From NCBI RefSeq assembly GCF_016909175.1, contig NZ_JAFBFI010000008.1:62001-126000 (forward strand): a stretch of DNA of 64,000 bases, written 5' to 3'. How positions within the stretch are numbered: the stretch's first letter is position 1; the number at the start of each line of letters is the position of its first letter. Source of the stretch: Peribacillus deserti. Lineage in GTDB: Bacteria > Bacillota > Bacilli > Bacillales > DSM-1321. Below the pieces are notes generated by a model. The model had not been told where the DNA came from, made no database searches, and saw only the letters and a list, made by a program, of their open reading frames with translations. A program made the position numbers and the translations under genes. This document shows, piece after piece, positions 37,501-46,663 of the stretch.

Positions 37501-38565
37501 ATGAAACAGATATATAGCGATGTGATTCAGTTTAGGGGAACACATTATGATTTTGGATGCTATCAGGGTGAAAGGATAAAAGATTCACTGACCGTTAAAA
37601 ATCGGGAAAATCAATGGAAGGTGAGAAAGCCTAGATTTACCGTTTCGGCACAAGAAGTGAAAAAAGCGATTATGCCCTTTGCTCCTGGCGTCTGGGACGA
37701 GCTTTTGGGGCTGCAGGCTGCTCTGGAGTGGCCGATGGAAAGTGTGCTTCAGGAGTTTGGCGGCTACCGCCTGGATTATGTCAAGTCAGGCTGTTCCATT
37801 TTAACTGGAGATCATTATTTAATCCGTAACTATGATTATCACCCAAAAACCTATGAAGGGCGGTATGTATTTTACCAGCCTGAGGATCAGGGATATGCGA
37901 TTGCTGGACCAAGCCAGCGGGTTACCGGCCGAATGGATGGGATGAATGAAAAGGGGCTTGCTATCGGCTATAACTTTATGCACCGCAAAAATCCAGGAGA
38001 CGGCTTCATCTGCTGCATGATCGGACGTCTTATATTAGAAGCATGCGCCAATGTAGAGGAAGCAGTTGCGATGCTGAAGGAGATCCCTCACCGCCATTCG
38101 TTCAGCTACATTGTACACGATAAGAGCAATGAGACATATATCATCGAGACCTCTCCTAGAGGAGTGGAGGTTCGTCAGTCGAGATCCTGCACCAATCATT
38201 TTGAAATCTTGAAGCATGAAAACCGGAATCATCTTGTAGATTCAAAACGCAGACTGGAAATTATGCAAGAACAGCAGGAGAGGCTGTCTAGCGCTCAAAA
38301 GGCCTTCAGACTGTTAAATGACCCTGCTCAGGGAGTCTTTTCTAATCTGTATAGCAGCTGGGCGGGAACGATTCATACATCTGCCTATTTTCCTAGAGAG
38401 ATGAAAACATGGATGGCGCTTGGCGGAGACCAGCAGCCGGTTGAATTCGACTTTGCTAAATGGCTTCAGGGGGAGGATGTAAAGATTAAACGAATAACTG
38501 GGGAGATTGATACCGACATCCCGTTTGTTCATATGGATGAAAATGCGGACTGGTTTAAAAGGTAG
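37501..38565 (+). CDS. C45 family acyltransferase / NTN hydrolase
   Basis: A 354-residue protein of the isopenicillin-N acyltransferase-like group of linear amide C-N hydrolases. The candidate catalytic cysteine is C98 in VKSGCSILTGDH; activation normally needs autocleavage just before this residue. YLIRNYDYHP and the GMNEKGLAIGYNFM segment follow, as in the choloylglycine-hydrolase fold. The N-terminal propeptide-like part has FRGTHYDFGCYQGE, the usual family start. No signal peptide is present. Substrate cannot be assigned; some relatives are annotated as acyl-CoA:6-APA acyltransferases. ATG follows GAGGGAACACC. It is monocistronic. Confidence 0.82.
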   Translation: MKQIYSDVIQFRGTHYDFGCYQGERIKDSLTVKNRENQWKVRKPRFTVSAQEVKKAIMPFAPGVWDELLGLQAALEWPMESVLQEFGGYRLDYVKSGCSILTGDHYLIRNYDYHPKTYEGRYVFYQPEDQGYAIAGPSQRVTGRMDGMNEKGLAIGYNFMHRKNPGDGFICCMIGRLILEACANVEEAVAMLKEIPHRHSFSYIVHDKSNETYIIETSPRGVEVRQSRSCTNHFEILKHENRNHLVDSKRRLEIMQEQQERLSSAQKAFRLLNDPAQGVFSNLYSSWAGTIHTSAYFPREMKTWMALGGDQQPVEFDFAKWLQGEDVKIKRITGEIDTDIPFVHMDENADWFKR

Positions 38566-38749
38566 TTGATAAGGGCCGGGTGTGTGTGCTTTCTAACCTT
38601 TTAGAGAATGGCAGTTCATATAAAATTTGAATGGAATGGTTTTATCATGTTAAAAGGGGAAGAATACTGACTCAAAGAGTGGTCAGCTTATATATGAAAA
38701 TATCGAGATAAATAAACGAGTAATGGATCCTAAAGGTGAGGGACGCATA

Positions 38750-39481
38750 ATGCTTACGCTGGAAGAACGATATCGAAAGCATGAATTTCAATTAACAGAT
38801 TTGGAAGAACAGATTATTGAGTATATATTGAGTCACCGTGAGTTGGTGGTGGGTATGTCGATTCAGAACTTGGCAAAGGAAACATTCACGGTTCCTAATT
38901 CCATTATGCGCCTTATGAAGAAGCTGGAGTATGAAGGATTTACACAGTTGAAACTGCGATTAAAGGATGAGCTTTCTGCCTTGAAAAAGGAGGAGAGCTC
39001 ATTTAGGCAGGAACTGGATAAAACCTGGGACCTAGTGGATGAGAAAATGATCGGACAGGCAGCGGATTGGATGGCAGCGTCTCAGCGATTACTCGTATTT
39101 GGTGCAGGAGCCCAGGCGGCAATAAGCGAGCTTCTAGTTATGAATATTAAAGCATTCCATAAGGAAGTGACCTTTTCTGAGCATCGTCATGAGAATATTG
39201 CTGCCCTTCAGCATTTCCGAAAAAAGGATGTTGTTATTTTACTTAGTCAGTCAGGTGAAACGGAGCAGACTTTAGATCTTGCGGTACTTGCTAAAAAGCA
39301 GGAGGCAAGAGTGATTGGAATCAGCCACTTTGGTAAAAGCAGACTTTCTAATCTTGCCGATCTGATGCTATATTGTTATGCACCAAAGGAAGAAACGAAT
39401 GGTTACAACACGACAAACTTTGTCCCAATGGCGATTGTCGGCCGCTTGCTCGTAGAAGCCTATCGAAAACGCTGTGTATAA
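38750..39481 (+). CDS. MurR/RpiR family transcriptional regulator
   Basis: A 243-residue sugar regulator. The HTH domain (residues 1-75) has MSIQNLAKETFTVPNSIMRLMKKLEYEGF. The C-terminal SIS domain (about 95-240) has RLLVFGAGAQAAISELLVMN and VVILLSQSGETEQTLDLAVLAKK, the sugar-phosphate binding pocket. The frame is open to 38723, but AAAGGTGAGG is eight bases from the ATG at 38750. It precedes a PTS operon and a mannosidase, so it likely controls them in response to a phosphorylated sugar. Its terminator overlaps the last codons. Confidence 0.88.
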   Translation: MLTLEERYRKHEFQLTDLEEQIIEYILSHRELVVGMSIQNLAKETFTVPNSIMRLMKKLEYEGFTQLKLRLKDELSALKKEESSFRQELDKTWDLVDEKMIGQAADWMAASQRLLVFGAGAQAAISELLVMNIKAFHKEVTFSEHRHENIAALQHFRKKDVVILLSQSGETEQTLDLAVLAKKQEARVIGISHFGKSRLSNLADLMLYCYAPKEETNGYNTTNFVPMAIVGRLLVEAYRKRCV

Positions 39482-39497
39482 ATACACGGCGTTTTTC
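39466..39497 (+). terminator. Terminator overlapping the end of the RpiR gene
   Basis: AAAACGCTGTGTAT and ATACACGGCGTTTTT; the 5' arm lies inside the coding sequence. Confidence 0.85.
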
Positions 39498-39568
39498 TTA
39501 TATTAAACCCGTATGTGAATGTGCTGACAAAATGTAAGAATCCGCTTTCATTAGGTGTAAGATAAAGG

Positions 39569-39583
39569 TTGTAAGCGATTACT
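39569..39583. promoter_or_regulatory. cre box (CcpA) upstream of mngA
   Basis: TTGTAAGCGATTACT fits WTGNAANCGNWNNCW at every position. It lies 19 bp before the start codon, overlapping the transcript leader, so repression by roadblock or at the promoter is likely. Confidence 0.8.
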
Positions 39584-39601
39584 TTGAATGGAGGTTGTTA
39601 T

Positions 39602-41545
39602 ATGAATCTACAAGCTGCAACTTCAATAGATCTGATACAAATTAACCAGCAGTTTACTGCAAAAGACGAAGCCATACGAGCTCTTGTTAAAGCGTTAGCA
39701 GACTCAGGCAAACTTAGTGATTCAGATGCGTTTTATCAAGCTGTACTAGACCGTGAGCGGCTTTCGCCAACTGGATTTGAAAAGGGGCTTGCCATCCCGC
39801 ATGGTAAATCAGCTGCAGTTAAAGAAGCAGCCTTTGCTGTTGCGACATTACAAAAACCAATAACAGACTGGGAAAGCATAGACCCTGCCAATCAGGTGGA
39901 CCTTGTTTTCTTACTCGCCATTCCGAATTCAGAAGCAGGATCCACACACCTGGCATTATTATCTGAATTAGTGACACGTCTGTCGGACCCAGCTTATAAA
40001 GAAGAGCTGGTTCAATGCCGGACTGCACAGGAACTTTTTAATCATCTTGGAGAATCTAAGGCGGCAGAACCTGTTATCACTTTAGAATCACATCAGGAGC
40101 GTCCGCTGATTTTAGCTGTTACAGCCTGTCCGGCGGGAATAGCCCACACTTACATGGCTGCTGAAGCCTTAGTAAAAGCAGGGAAAGAGCTGAATGTAGA
40201 CGTAAAAGTTGAAAAGCAGGGAGCAAACGGTATTGAAGACAAACATACCAAATCTCAGCTCCGCAAGGCCGCAGGGGTTATTTTTGCCAATGATGTAGCG
40301 GTAAAAGATGAAGAGCGCTATCATCATCTTCCCCGAATCAAAACGAGTGTTGCTTCACCAATAAAAGACAGTAAAAGTCTAATTGTACAAATTCTTAATA
40401 AAAAACGTACTCCCAGAGCAGATGCAGCTATTCTGGAACATGACGATGAAACAGAAGACCAAAAGTCTGTAAAGACAGAGATCAAGGATGCCATCTTAAC
40501 GGGTATTTCCTATATCATTCCGATCATTGTGGCTGGCGGTATGATCTCAGCTTTTGCGACTTTAATTGCTCAGGGCCTTGATTTGGAGAAGGTACTGGCA
40601 CAAGAAGGATCGTGGTTATTTCAAATTAAAACACTTGGCGGCTTGCTGCTAAGCACCTTAATGGTACCTATTCTTGCAGCGTATATGTCCTACTCCATTG
40701 CAGATAAGCCAGGACTTGCACCTGGATTTGCAGCTGGCGTTGCAGCGAATATGATTGGCAGCGGATTTTTAGGAGGCATGCTCGGAGGTTTCCTTGCCGG
40801 GTACTTGCTTAAATATATGAAGGCTAAAATTAAGTCTCGGGGAACATTTGCAGGTTTTATCAGTTTCTGGGTATATCCAGTGTTTGGATCCCTTATTACC
40901 ATTTTGATTATGCTGTTTGTAATAGGAAAGCCTGTTGCCTGGCTGAATACATCGCTTATTGATTGGCTGGGAGGCTTGTCAGGGGCGAACGCCCTCGTTC
41001 TTGGTGCTCTCATTGGAGCGTTTGTTTCGTTTGACCTTGGAGGCCCGGTTAATAAAGCCGCCTATACCTTCTGTATTGGTGCAATGGCAAGCGGGAATTT
41101 TATCCCTTATGCTGTTTTTGCTTCTGTAAAAATGGTTTCAGCCTTTTCGGTTACTGCTGCTACACTAATCTCTAAACGTTCCTTTAATAAAAATGAACAG
41201 GCTGTAGGTAAACAAACGTGGGTCCTTGGCCTGGCCGGAATTACAGAAGGTGCGATTCCGTTTATGATTAATGATCCACTCCGTGTGATACCATCGCTTG
41301 TCATTGGATCAGCAGTTACAGGAGCAATGGTAGCTGTTACGGATATTGGGTTGAATGTACCTGGAGCCGGTATCTTCTCGTTAGCGTTACTGCAAGGAGG
41401 AGATGGGGCCCTGATGAATGGAGTCATCTGGCTTGGTTCCGCATTGATTGGTGCAGCAATATCAACTGCACTGCTTATCTTAACTCGAAAACAAAAAATT
41501 AAGAAGTTAGGCTACGAGAAAGCGCTGCAGGAAAAAGCAGCTTAA
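39602..41545 (+). CDS. mngA: PTS fructose-family transporter EIIABC, probably for mannosylglycerate
   Basis: A 647-residue PTS permease in A-B-C order. EIIA phospho-histidine H67 is in LAIPHGKS, EIIB phospho-cysteine C176 in LAVTACPAGIAHTYMAAEAL, and the EIIC domain begins near residue 300 (GISYIIPIIVAGGMISAF) and ends with eight or more membrane segments. This layout matches MngA/HrsA of the fructose family, which imports 2-O-alpha-mannosyl-D-glycerate as its 6-phosphate. The substrate call rests on the adjacent GH38 mannosidase and on a decayed glycerate kinase downstream; fructose or other mannosides are alternatives. ATG at 39602 follows TGGAGGTTG. The frame is open 6 codons upstream. Confidence 0.85.
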   Translation: MNLQAATSIDLIQINQQFTAKDEAIRALVKALADSGKLSDSDAFYQAVLDRERLSPTGFEKGLAIPHGKSAAVKEAAFAVATLQKPITDWESIDPANQVDLVFLLAIPNSEAGSTHLALLSELVTRLSDPAYKEELVQCRTAQELFNHLGESKAAEPVITLESHQERPLILAVTACPAGIAHTYMAAEALVKAGKELNVDVKVEKQGANGIEDKHTKSQLRKAAGVIFANDVAVKDEERYHHLPRIKTSVASPIKDSKSLIVQILNKKRTPRADAAILEHDDETEDQKSVKTEIKDAILTGISYIIPIIVAGGMISAFATLIAQGLDLEKVLAQEGSWLFQIKTLGGLLLSTLMVPILAAYMSYSIADKPGLAPGFAAGVAANMIGSGFLGGMLGGFLAGYLLKYMKAKIKSRGTFAGFISFWVYPVFGSLITILIMLFVIGKPVAWLNTSLIDWLGGLSGANALVLGALIGAFVSFDLGGPVNKAAYTFCIGAMASGNFIPYAVFASVKMVSAFSVTAATLISKRSFNKNEQAVGKQTWVLGLAGITEGAIPFMINDPLRVIPSLVIGSAVTGAMVAVTDIGLNVPGAGIFSLALLQGGDGALMNGVIWLGSALIGAAISTALLILTRKQKIKKLGYEKALQEKAA

Positions 41546-41567
41546 TAAGGAATAGAGGTGAAGAATT

Positions 41568-44177
41568 TTGGCAAAGAACGTACACATCGTCCCTCATATG
41601 CATTGGGATCGCGAATGGTATTTTTCAACAGAGGAATCCAGAATTCTTCTTATTAATAATATGGAAGAAATACTAACCCGTCTGGAAACAGACCCAGATT
41701 ATCCTTATTACGTATTGGACGGGCAGACTGCTATACTCGAGGACTTCTTTGAAATCCGCCCCGACCAGCGAGACCGGGTTAAGAAGCTGGTTCAGGCTGG
41801 CAAGTTAATCATTGGCCCTTGGTATACTCAGACGGATGAAATGGTAGTCGGCGGAGAGTCAATCGTCCGTAACCTTTATTACGGGATTAAAGATAGTGAA
41901 GAATTTGGAGAACCGATGCAAATCGGATATCTGCCGGATTCATTTGGCCAATCTGCTCAAATGCCTCAAATTCTAAATGGCTTTGATATAAAGTACGCTA
42001 TTTTTTGGCGGGGGACTTCAGAACGTCACGGAACCGATAAAACGGAATTCTATTGGACTTCAAGCAGCGGCTCCAAAGTTCTTGTACAGCTCATGCCGCT
42101 TGGATATGCGATCGGAAAGTATCTGCCTGTAGAAGAAGAATCTCTTCAAGCGCGGATGGATAAATATTTCACTGTACTAGACCGCGGGGCTACTGGAGAG
42201 AACGTTCTGCTGCCGAACGGCCATGATCAAATGCCTATTCAGCAGAATATTTATGACGTTATAGAAACATTGAAAAAACTCTATCCAGACCGGGAATTTT
42301 TCCTTAGCCGGTATGAAGACCTTTTAGAAAAGATTGAAAAGCAAGAAGGTCTCGATGAAATATATGGGGAGTTTCTCGATGGTAAATACCAGCGTGTTCA
42401 CAGAAGTATTTACTCAACGCGTGCAGATATAAAGTCGGCGAATACGCGAATTGAAAATAAAATTACCAAGCATCTTGAGCCATTGGCAGCCATGGCTTAT
42501 AAGCTTGGATTCGAGTACCATCATGGACTGATCGAACCAATTTGGAAAGAAATCATGAAAAATCATGCCCATGACAGCATCGGATGCTGCTGCTCTGATA
42601 AAGTACATGCTGAGATTATGGCTCGTTTCCACAATGCAGAAGAAAGAACAGACCGGCTGATTGATTTCTATAAGAGAAAAATTGCAGATCATGTTGATAC
42701 GCATCGTTTAGAGGACCGCCTTGTTCTCTTCAATCTGCTTCCTTATGAAAGAGAAGCGGTATATACGACTACAGTCACTACCAAATTCAAGTCGTTTCGC
42801 CTCGTTGATGAAAAAGGTATGGAGCTTGCGTATGAGATTCTTGACCAGGAAGTCATTGATCCGGGACTCATTGACCGACAAATCGTCCATTACGGCAATT
42901 ATGATCCATTCATACGTTATACCATTCAAATGAAGCCTGTCCTTCCTTCGCTTGGATATATCACATATTGGGTGGAACAGGGAGAAAATATCAGAAAGTC
43001 TGTGGATGTTTCACAAGAACAAGCAATTGAGACAGATGATTATCGAATAATTGTGGAATCAAACGGAACCTTGACAATTTCCGATAAAAAAAGCGGTGAA
43101 ACCTATAACGGTGTGCTTGGATTAGAAAATGCAGGAGATGATGGAGATGAATATGACTTCTCTCCATTAGCAGGAGACAAAGTGCGTTATAGTGAAAACG
43201 AAGTGATGGACGCAAAGGTTGAAATACAGTCCACACTGAATGCGCATTTTGTAACAATCCGATATGAGTGGGAACTCCCGCAAAATTTGGAAGCCAGAAA
43301 ACATGGCGGTGAAAGTGTTGTTTTACAGGCTGCCATCCGTTTAATGGTACCTATGAGCGAAAGAAGGATGGATGTCTCTTTCACCATCAACAACACAGCT
43401 AAGGATCATAGAGTGCGAGTGTTGATACCAACTCATATTTCCAGCGCGTTTTCGTTTGCTGACAATCAATTTGGAACAATTGAACGAAGTGTGGTTGATG
43501 AAGCTTTAGCAGTATGGGAATCAGAGGGTTGGGATGAAAGGCCAGATTCCATCTATCCGTTCCTTAGTTATGCTGGCTTAGAGAACGAAGAGAAGTCTGT
43601 GCTGGTGATGACTAACAGTGTCCGTGAATATGAGATTATCGGCCAGAATTTTGACACAATCGCAGTCACCCTGTTTAGGAGTATAGGTGTCCTTGGCAAA
43701 GAAGAACTTGTCCGCCGCCCGGGAAGGCCTTCAGGAATTAAGCTGCCAACTCCGGACTCTCAAATGCTGGGAGAATGGACATTTGATCTTGCGATTGCTT
43801 ATTTAGAAGGAAATCGGAAAGATGCAGAGGCCGCTCGTATCTCCTCAGAGTATACGACTTCATTCCTGGCTTATAATAAACTTCCGCACGATGCGATGAA
43901 GCTGAATAAAGAGAATCACAGTGTGCCAGCTTCATTTAGTCTTTTAACAGCAGAGCTGAATGGACTTGTTCTAAGTACGCTGAAGAAAGCGGAAAAACAA
44001 GACAAATTAGTTGCCCGTTTCTACAACCCGACAACAATTGATTGTTCGCTGGAGCTGAAAGGTATAGCTTTGGAAGCTTTGGAAGAAGTTAATTTGAAGG
44101 AAGAGCCTCTTCCTAGTCATAAAGAAAAATTCTTAAAGCTGGTTCCAAACGAAGTAAAAACAATTACAATTAAATAA
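41568..44177 (+). CDS. mngB: Alpha-mannosidase GH38 (MngB-like)
   Basis: An 869-residue intracellular alpha-mannosidase, expected to hydrolyse phosphorylated mannosyl-glycerate to mannose-6-phosphate and glycerate. GH38 features: zinc site HMHWDREWY (residues 11-18) and nucleophile D124 in GYLPDSFGQSAQMPQIL, then YAIFWRGTS. Central helical domain (residues 300-380) contains NHAHDSIGCCCSDKVH. The C-terminal beta-domains are complete. It starts at TTG 41568 behind GAGGTGA, 22 bp from the PTS gene, and the two clearly form an operon. A terminator follows at 44184. Confidence 0.9.
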   Translation: MAKNVHIVPHMHWDREWYFSTEESRILLINNMEEILTRLETDPDYPYYVLDGQTAILEDFFEIRPDQRDRVKKLVQAGKLIIGPWYTQTDEMVVGGESIVRNLYYGIKDSEEFGEPMQIGYLPDSFGQSAQMPQILNGFDIKYAIFWRGTSERHGTDKTEFYWTSSSGSKVLVQLMPLGYAIGKYLPVEEESLQARMDKYFTVLDRGATGENVLLPNGHDQMPIQQNIYDVIETLKKLYPDREFFLSRYEDLLEKIEKQEGLDEIYGEFLDGKYQRVHRSIYSTRADIKSANTRIENKITKHLEPLAAMAYKLGFEYHHGLIEPIWKEIMKNHAHDSIGCCCSDKVHAEIMARFHNAEERTDRLIDFYKRKIADHVDTHRLEDRLVLFNLLPYEREAVYTTTVTTKFKSFRLVDEKGMELAYEILDQEVIDPGLIDRQIVHYGNYDPFIRYTIQMKPVLPSLGYITYWVEQGENIRKSVDVSQEQAIETDDYRIIVESNGTLTISDKKSGETYNGVLGLENAGDDGDEYDFSPLAGDKVRYSENEVMDAKVEIQSTLNAHFVTIRYEWELPQNLEARKHGGESVVLQAAIRLMVPMSERRMDVSFTINNTAKDHRVRVLIPTHISSAFSFADNQFGTIERSVVDEALAVWESEGWDERPDSIYPFLSYAGLENEEKSVLVMTNSVREYEIIGQNFDTIAVTLFRSIGVLGKEELVRRPGRPSGIKLPTPDSQMLGEWTFDLAIAYLEGNRKDAEAARISSEYTTSFLAYNKLPHDAMKLNKENHSVPASFSLLTAELNGLVLSTLKKAEKQDKLVARFYNPTTIDCSLELKGIALEALEEVNLKEEPLPSHKEKFLKLVPNEVKTITIK

Positions 44178-44183
44178 AATGTA

Positions 44184-44211
44184 GAGGCCGTTCCTTAGGG
44201 AATGGCCTTTT
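44184..44211 (+). terminator. Rho-independent terminator after mngB
   Basis: AGGCCGTTCC and GGGAATGGCCTTTT. Confidence 0.85.
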
Positions 44212-44261
44212 AAATAGGAGTGTGAAACTGGATACCGGGTGTAAAGATATTTGTGTATATG

Positions 44262-44619
44262 CAATAGGCGCTTGCTATATTTCTGGTTCAAATGGATGCT
44301 CAGCACACTGCAAGTTTAGAAGAAGGTTAATGAGGCTGATATAATTTTTACAGGGGAAGGCAGAATTCTATGCCCAAACAGCGTAAGGAAAAGTTCCCGC
44401 CGGTATTAGGAAATGGACATAAGTACAACATTCCATGTACCTGCGCTAGCCGGGTAAGTTAAACAGCCTATGACAATCTTTATGATGTTCTAACCGCAGC
44501 TGTCTCAATCCAGCAGCCTTACGATACTTTCGAGGAAGCTTTAAATCCGGAGGCAGCCAGGCAGCAGTTCAGGCACGGCTGCGGATAAAGTGCGTAATTG
44601 GATGGCGGAAGAAACATAG
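44262..44619 (+). pseudogene. Glycerate kinase (GlxK/GarK type), degenerate C-terminal part
   Basis: Three-frame reading recovers a type I (GlxK/GarK-like) glycerate kinase tail: KVNEADIIFTGEGRI (44326-44370), then QTA and GKVPAGI in a second frame, KYNIP, LAG, then AYDNLYDVLTAAVSIQQPYDTFEEALNPEAARQQF and, after another shift, TAADKVRNWMAEET ending at a TAG at 44617. The intact family reads TGEGRID.QT..GK.P.GVA, then IALAG, then FSI...LEEAL and TAEN. At least three frameshifts and one or more stop codons are present. The N-terminal half is absent. It lies directly after the mngB terminator. Glycerate is the second product of mannosylglycerate hydrolysis, so this was probably the next pathway enzyme. 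Confidence 0.75.
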
Positions 44620-44854
44620 CAAAGTTCAAAAGACAGTGAACCTTAGAGGATACAAGCTAACCTTACAGGACACTATGATTCTGCTTCTTTTTTGACTAAT
44701 AGCCACAAAAAAGGATATAGTTTTTTTGAAATAGTAAAAAAGTAAGAAGGAATTTTAGTACAGGAAAAGAAATTATATATACATTCCGATGGTGATACGC
44801 AGGCCATTAATGGCTATACCCACTTAGAATTTTAACTAGAGAGGAGAACATAAA

Positions 44855-45685
44855 ATGGAAATCACACAAAAAGAAAGAGACCACATTACAGAATTTTTCC
44901 TTCAGAACAGAGAGAAATTTGAGGAAAAGCTTTTATCCGAGGCGGTAAATGTTGCAGGTAAAATTAGTGAAATTTTGCAAAAAGGAAATATCAATCTTTT
45001 AAAAAATGCTGAAAAGTTAGTTCTATACATTGTAGAGCAAAAAGAAGCAGATCTCATTAGTTTTGCGCAGCAGGAAGGGAAGGCATGGGCGAAGAACGCT
45101 TTAACCCTTTCATTCAAGCTTGAATGGGTACAGGCTATTAGAAGGACTGTATGGCATTTTCTGTATCAGTATGACCGATTAAGCAGCGAAGCTACCAAAC
45201 GCGAAGAGTTTTACGCTATGGAGAAGAAAATCAATGATAGCGTAGACCAGTTCCTGAACACTTTTTTCATAAGCTATTCAAATTACAAGGATGAAATGCT
45301 TAATTCTCAAAGAAAACTGGTGGAACATTTATCGGTTCCCATTATACCGATCAGTACTGGGGTAGCTGTTCTGCCATTGATCGGAACGATTGACCCTTAC
45401 AGAATGCAGACCATTGAAGAAAAAGTATTGTCAGATATATCCTCTTTAAGTATTCAAACCTTGATAATGGACATGTCTGGAATAACCAGCATGGACGTAG
45501 ATGTTATCGTTCATTTTGAAAAAATATTAAATGGAGTTTCTATGATGGGATGCAAGGCTGTCATTACAGGGCTGCGCGCAGAACTTGTAAGAAAAATGAT
45601 CCACTTAGGAGTTTCCTTTGAGAAAAAAGCAGAAACAAAAGGAACGTTACAGCAGACATTGAAGGATTATATTCATGCCTTATAG
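44855..45685 (+). CDS. RsbR-family STAS protein lacking both phospho-threonines
   Basis: A 276-residue stressosome-type protein: an N-terminal globin-like sensor domain (residues 1-150, helical, no haem ligand evident) and a C-terminal STAS domain (about 160-276) with PIIPISTGVAVLPLIGTID, LIMDMSGI and CKAVITGLRAELVRKMIHLGV. RsbR proteins are phosphorylated by RsbT on two threonines 34 residues apart (T171 and T205 of RsbRA, in IDT and VDT). The equivalents here are P181 (IDP) and V215 (MDV), so neither can be phosphorylated. ATG follows GAGAGGAGAACA. It is a single gene with no rsbS or rsbT nearby. Confidence 0.82.
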   Translation: MEITQKERDHITEFFLQNREKFEEKLLSEAVNVAGKISEILQKGNINLLKNAEKLVLYIVEQKEADLISFAQQEGKAWAKNALTLSFKLEWVQAIRRTVWHFLYQYDRLSSEATKREEFYAMEKKINDSVDQFLNTFFISYSNYKDEMLNSQRKLVEHLSVPIIPISTGVAVLPLIGTIDPYRMQTIEEKVLSDISSLSIQTLIMDMSGITSMDVDVIVHFEKILNGVSMMGCKAVITGLRAELVRKMIHLGVSFEKKAETKGTLQQTLKDYIHAL

Positions 45686-45713
45686 GAGGCTGGATGACCT
45701 TTAATCTTTAAAA

Positions 45714-45945
45714 AAGGCTGTTTTCGCAAACTTTGTTGCTATCGACCAAGTAGGTTGATTTCCTCTCCAGGATGCTCGCTTTCCGCGGGGCGGGCGGTGA
45801 GCCTCCTCGGCTTTGCCTGCGGGGTCTCACCTGTCCCGCTGCTCCCGCAGGAGTCTCGCACCTTACGCTCCAATCAACCTAATTTAACAATGAAATGACT
45901 TTGTAAAACTTATTAAATAACAACAATCTTTAAGAAAAGAGCCTT
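45714..45945. repeat. GC-rich palindromic interspersed element (MITE-like)
   Basis: A 232-bp unit. Outer inverted repeats of about 26 bp begin AAGGCTGTTTTC and end GAAAAGAGCCTT with 20 or so matching positions. A perfect inner pair TAGGTTGATT (45751) and AATCAACCTA (45872) flanks a GC-rich core containing CTCGCTTTCCGCGG, GAGCCTCCTCGGC, CCTGCGGGG and CCCGCAGGAG. From memory this core is a very widespread intergenic repeat in Bacillaceae. No coding capacity. It lies in the 3' region of the RsbR paralogue. Confidence 0.8.
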
Positions 45946-45954
45946 AAAAAATAA

Positions 45955-46002
45955 AACATCTTTATGCCGTATAGATAATCTATATAACATAAAGGTGTTT
46001 TT
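45955..46002 (+). terminator. Rho-independent terminator
   Basis: AACATCTTTATG and CATAAAGGTGTTTTT around a 21-base loop. Confidence 0.7.
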
Positions 46003-46103
46003 CTATATGGCCTAACAGGCGAAGACATTGAAATGGCAGCCGGTTTATAACGATTCTTAAAAGGCTAAAGAAAGAAAAGAAAGGTTAAAAGGAGGATAAA
46101 ATC

Positions 46104-46457
46104 ATGAATCAGAGCGTATATGGTGTGTATAACTCAACTCAGGAGGCAATGGATGCCATTGATAAAATAAAAGGAAGAGGATTTGAAGACCATGTGTTCA
46201 CACTTATTGCCAGGGACGAAAAGGACTTAGCTTTCAAAAATGCCGATCAGTCTCTGGAAGTGAATGTCATTACAACTCTTGACCACGATCATGAAGATTC
46301 TTTCTTCCAAAAAGTTATGCGTTTCTTTATGGAAGTTGAGCCTCAGCTGGACGACCATCTAAAAGAAAATGGTGCATCGGAAGCAGAAGCTAATAGGTAT
46401 ATGGAACAAATCGAAGCTGGAAAAATAGTTGTAATGATTGAAGAAAAGAAAAAATGA
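46104..46457 (+). CDS. General stress protein 17M-like (YflT domain)
   Basis: A 117-residue soluble protein with the heat-induced stress protein YflT domain: VYGVYNSTQEAMDAIDKIKGRGF at the start and VMRFFMEVEPQLDDHLKENGASEAEANRYMEQIEAGKIVVMI at the end, with a conserved HDHEDSFF between. Homologues are SigB-dependent in B. subtilis. A GTTTAT-N14-GGCTAA sequence about 55 bp upstream is a weak SigB-like promoter candidate. ATG follows AAAAGGAGG. A terminator follows (46496-46529). Confidence 0.8.
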   Translation: MNQSVYGVYNSTQEAMDAIDKIKGRGFEDHVFTLIARDEKDLAFKNADQSLEVNVITTLDHDHEDSFFQKVMRFFMEVEPQLDDHLKENGASEAEANRYMEQIEAGKIVVMIEEKKK

Positions 46458-46495
46458 CACTCTTGTGAGTGAAGAAGACATAAGGGAAATGAAGT

Positions 46496-46529
46496 GCAAG
46501 CCGGATCATTCGGCTTGTATTTTTTTTGC
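46496..46529 (+). terminator. Rho-independent terminator
   Basis: GCAAGCCG and CGGCTTGT around GATCATT, then ATTTTTTTT. Confidence 0.85.
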
Positions 46530-46663
46530 TTATTTTTTTAAGAAAGTTAGTAATGCTTTACATTTTTCACCGTTTTTTCACCATTCATGGTTAAAGTAGT
46601 CAATGTACAGAACAGACAGCCTTTATCAGCAAGAACAAAATACATTTTTTGGAGGAAGAGAAC

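Noticed and set aside
37501-38565. C45 family gene as a penicillin biosynthesis enzyme
   Set aside because: Family membership is clear, but no other beta-lactam pathway genes are present; such proteins are widespread with unknown substrates.
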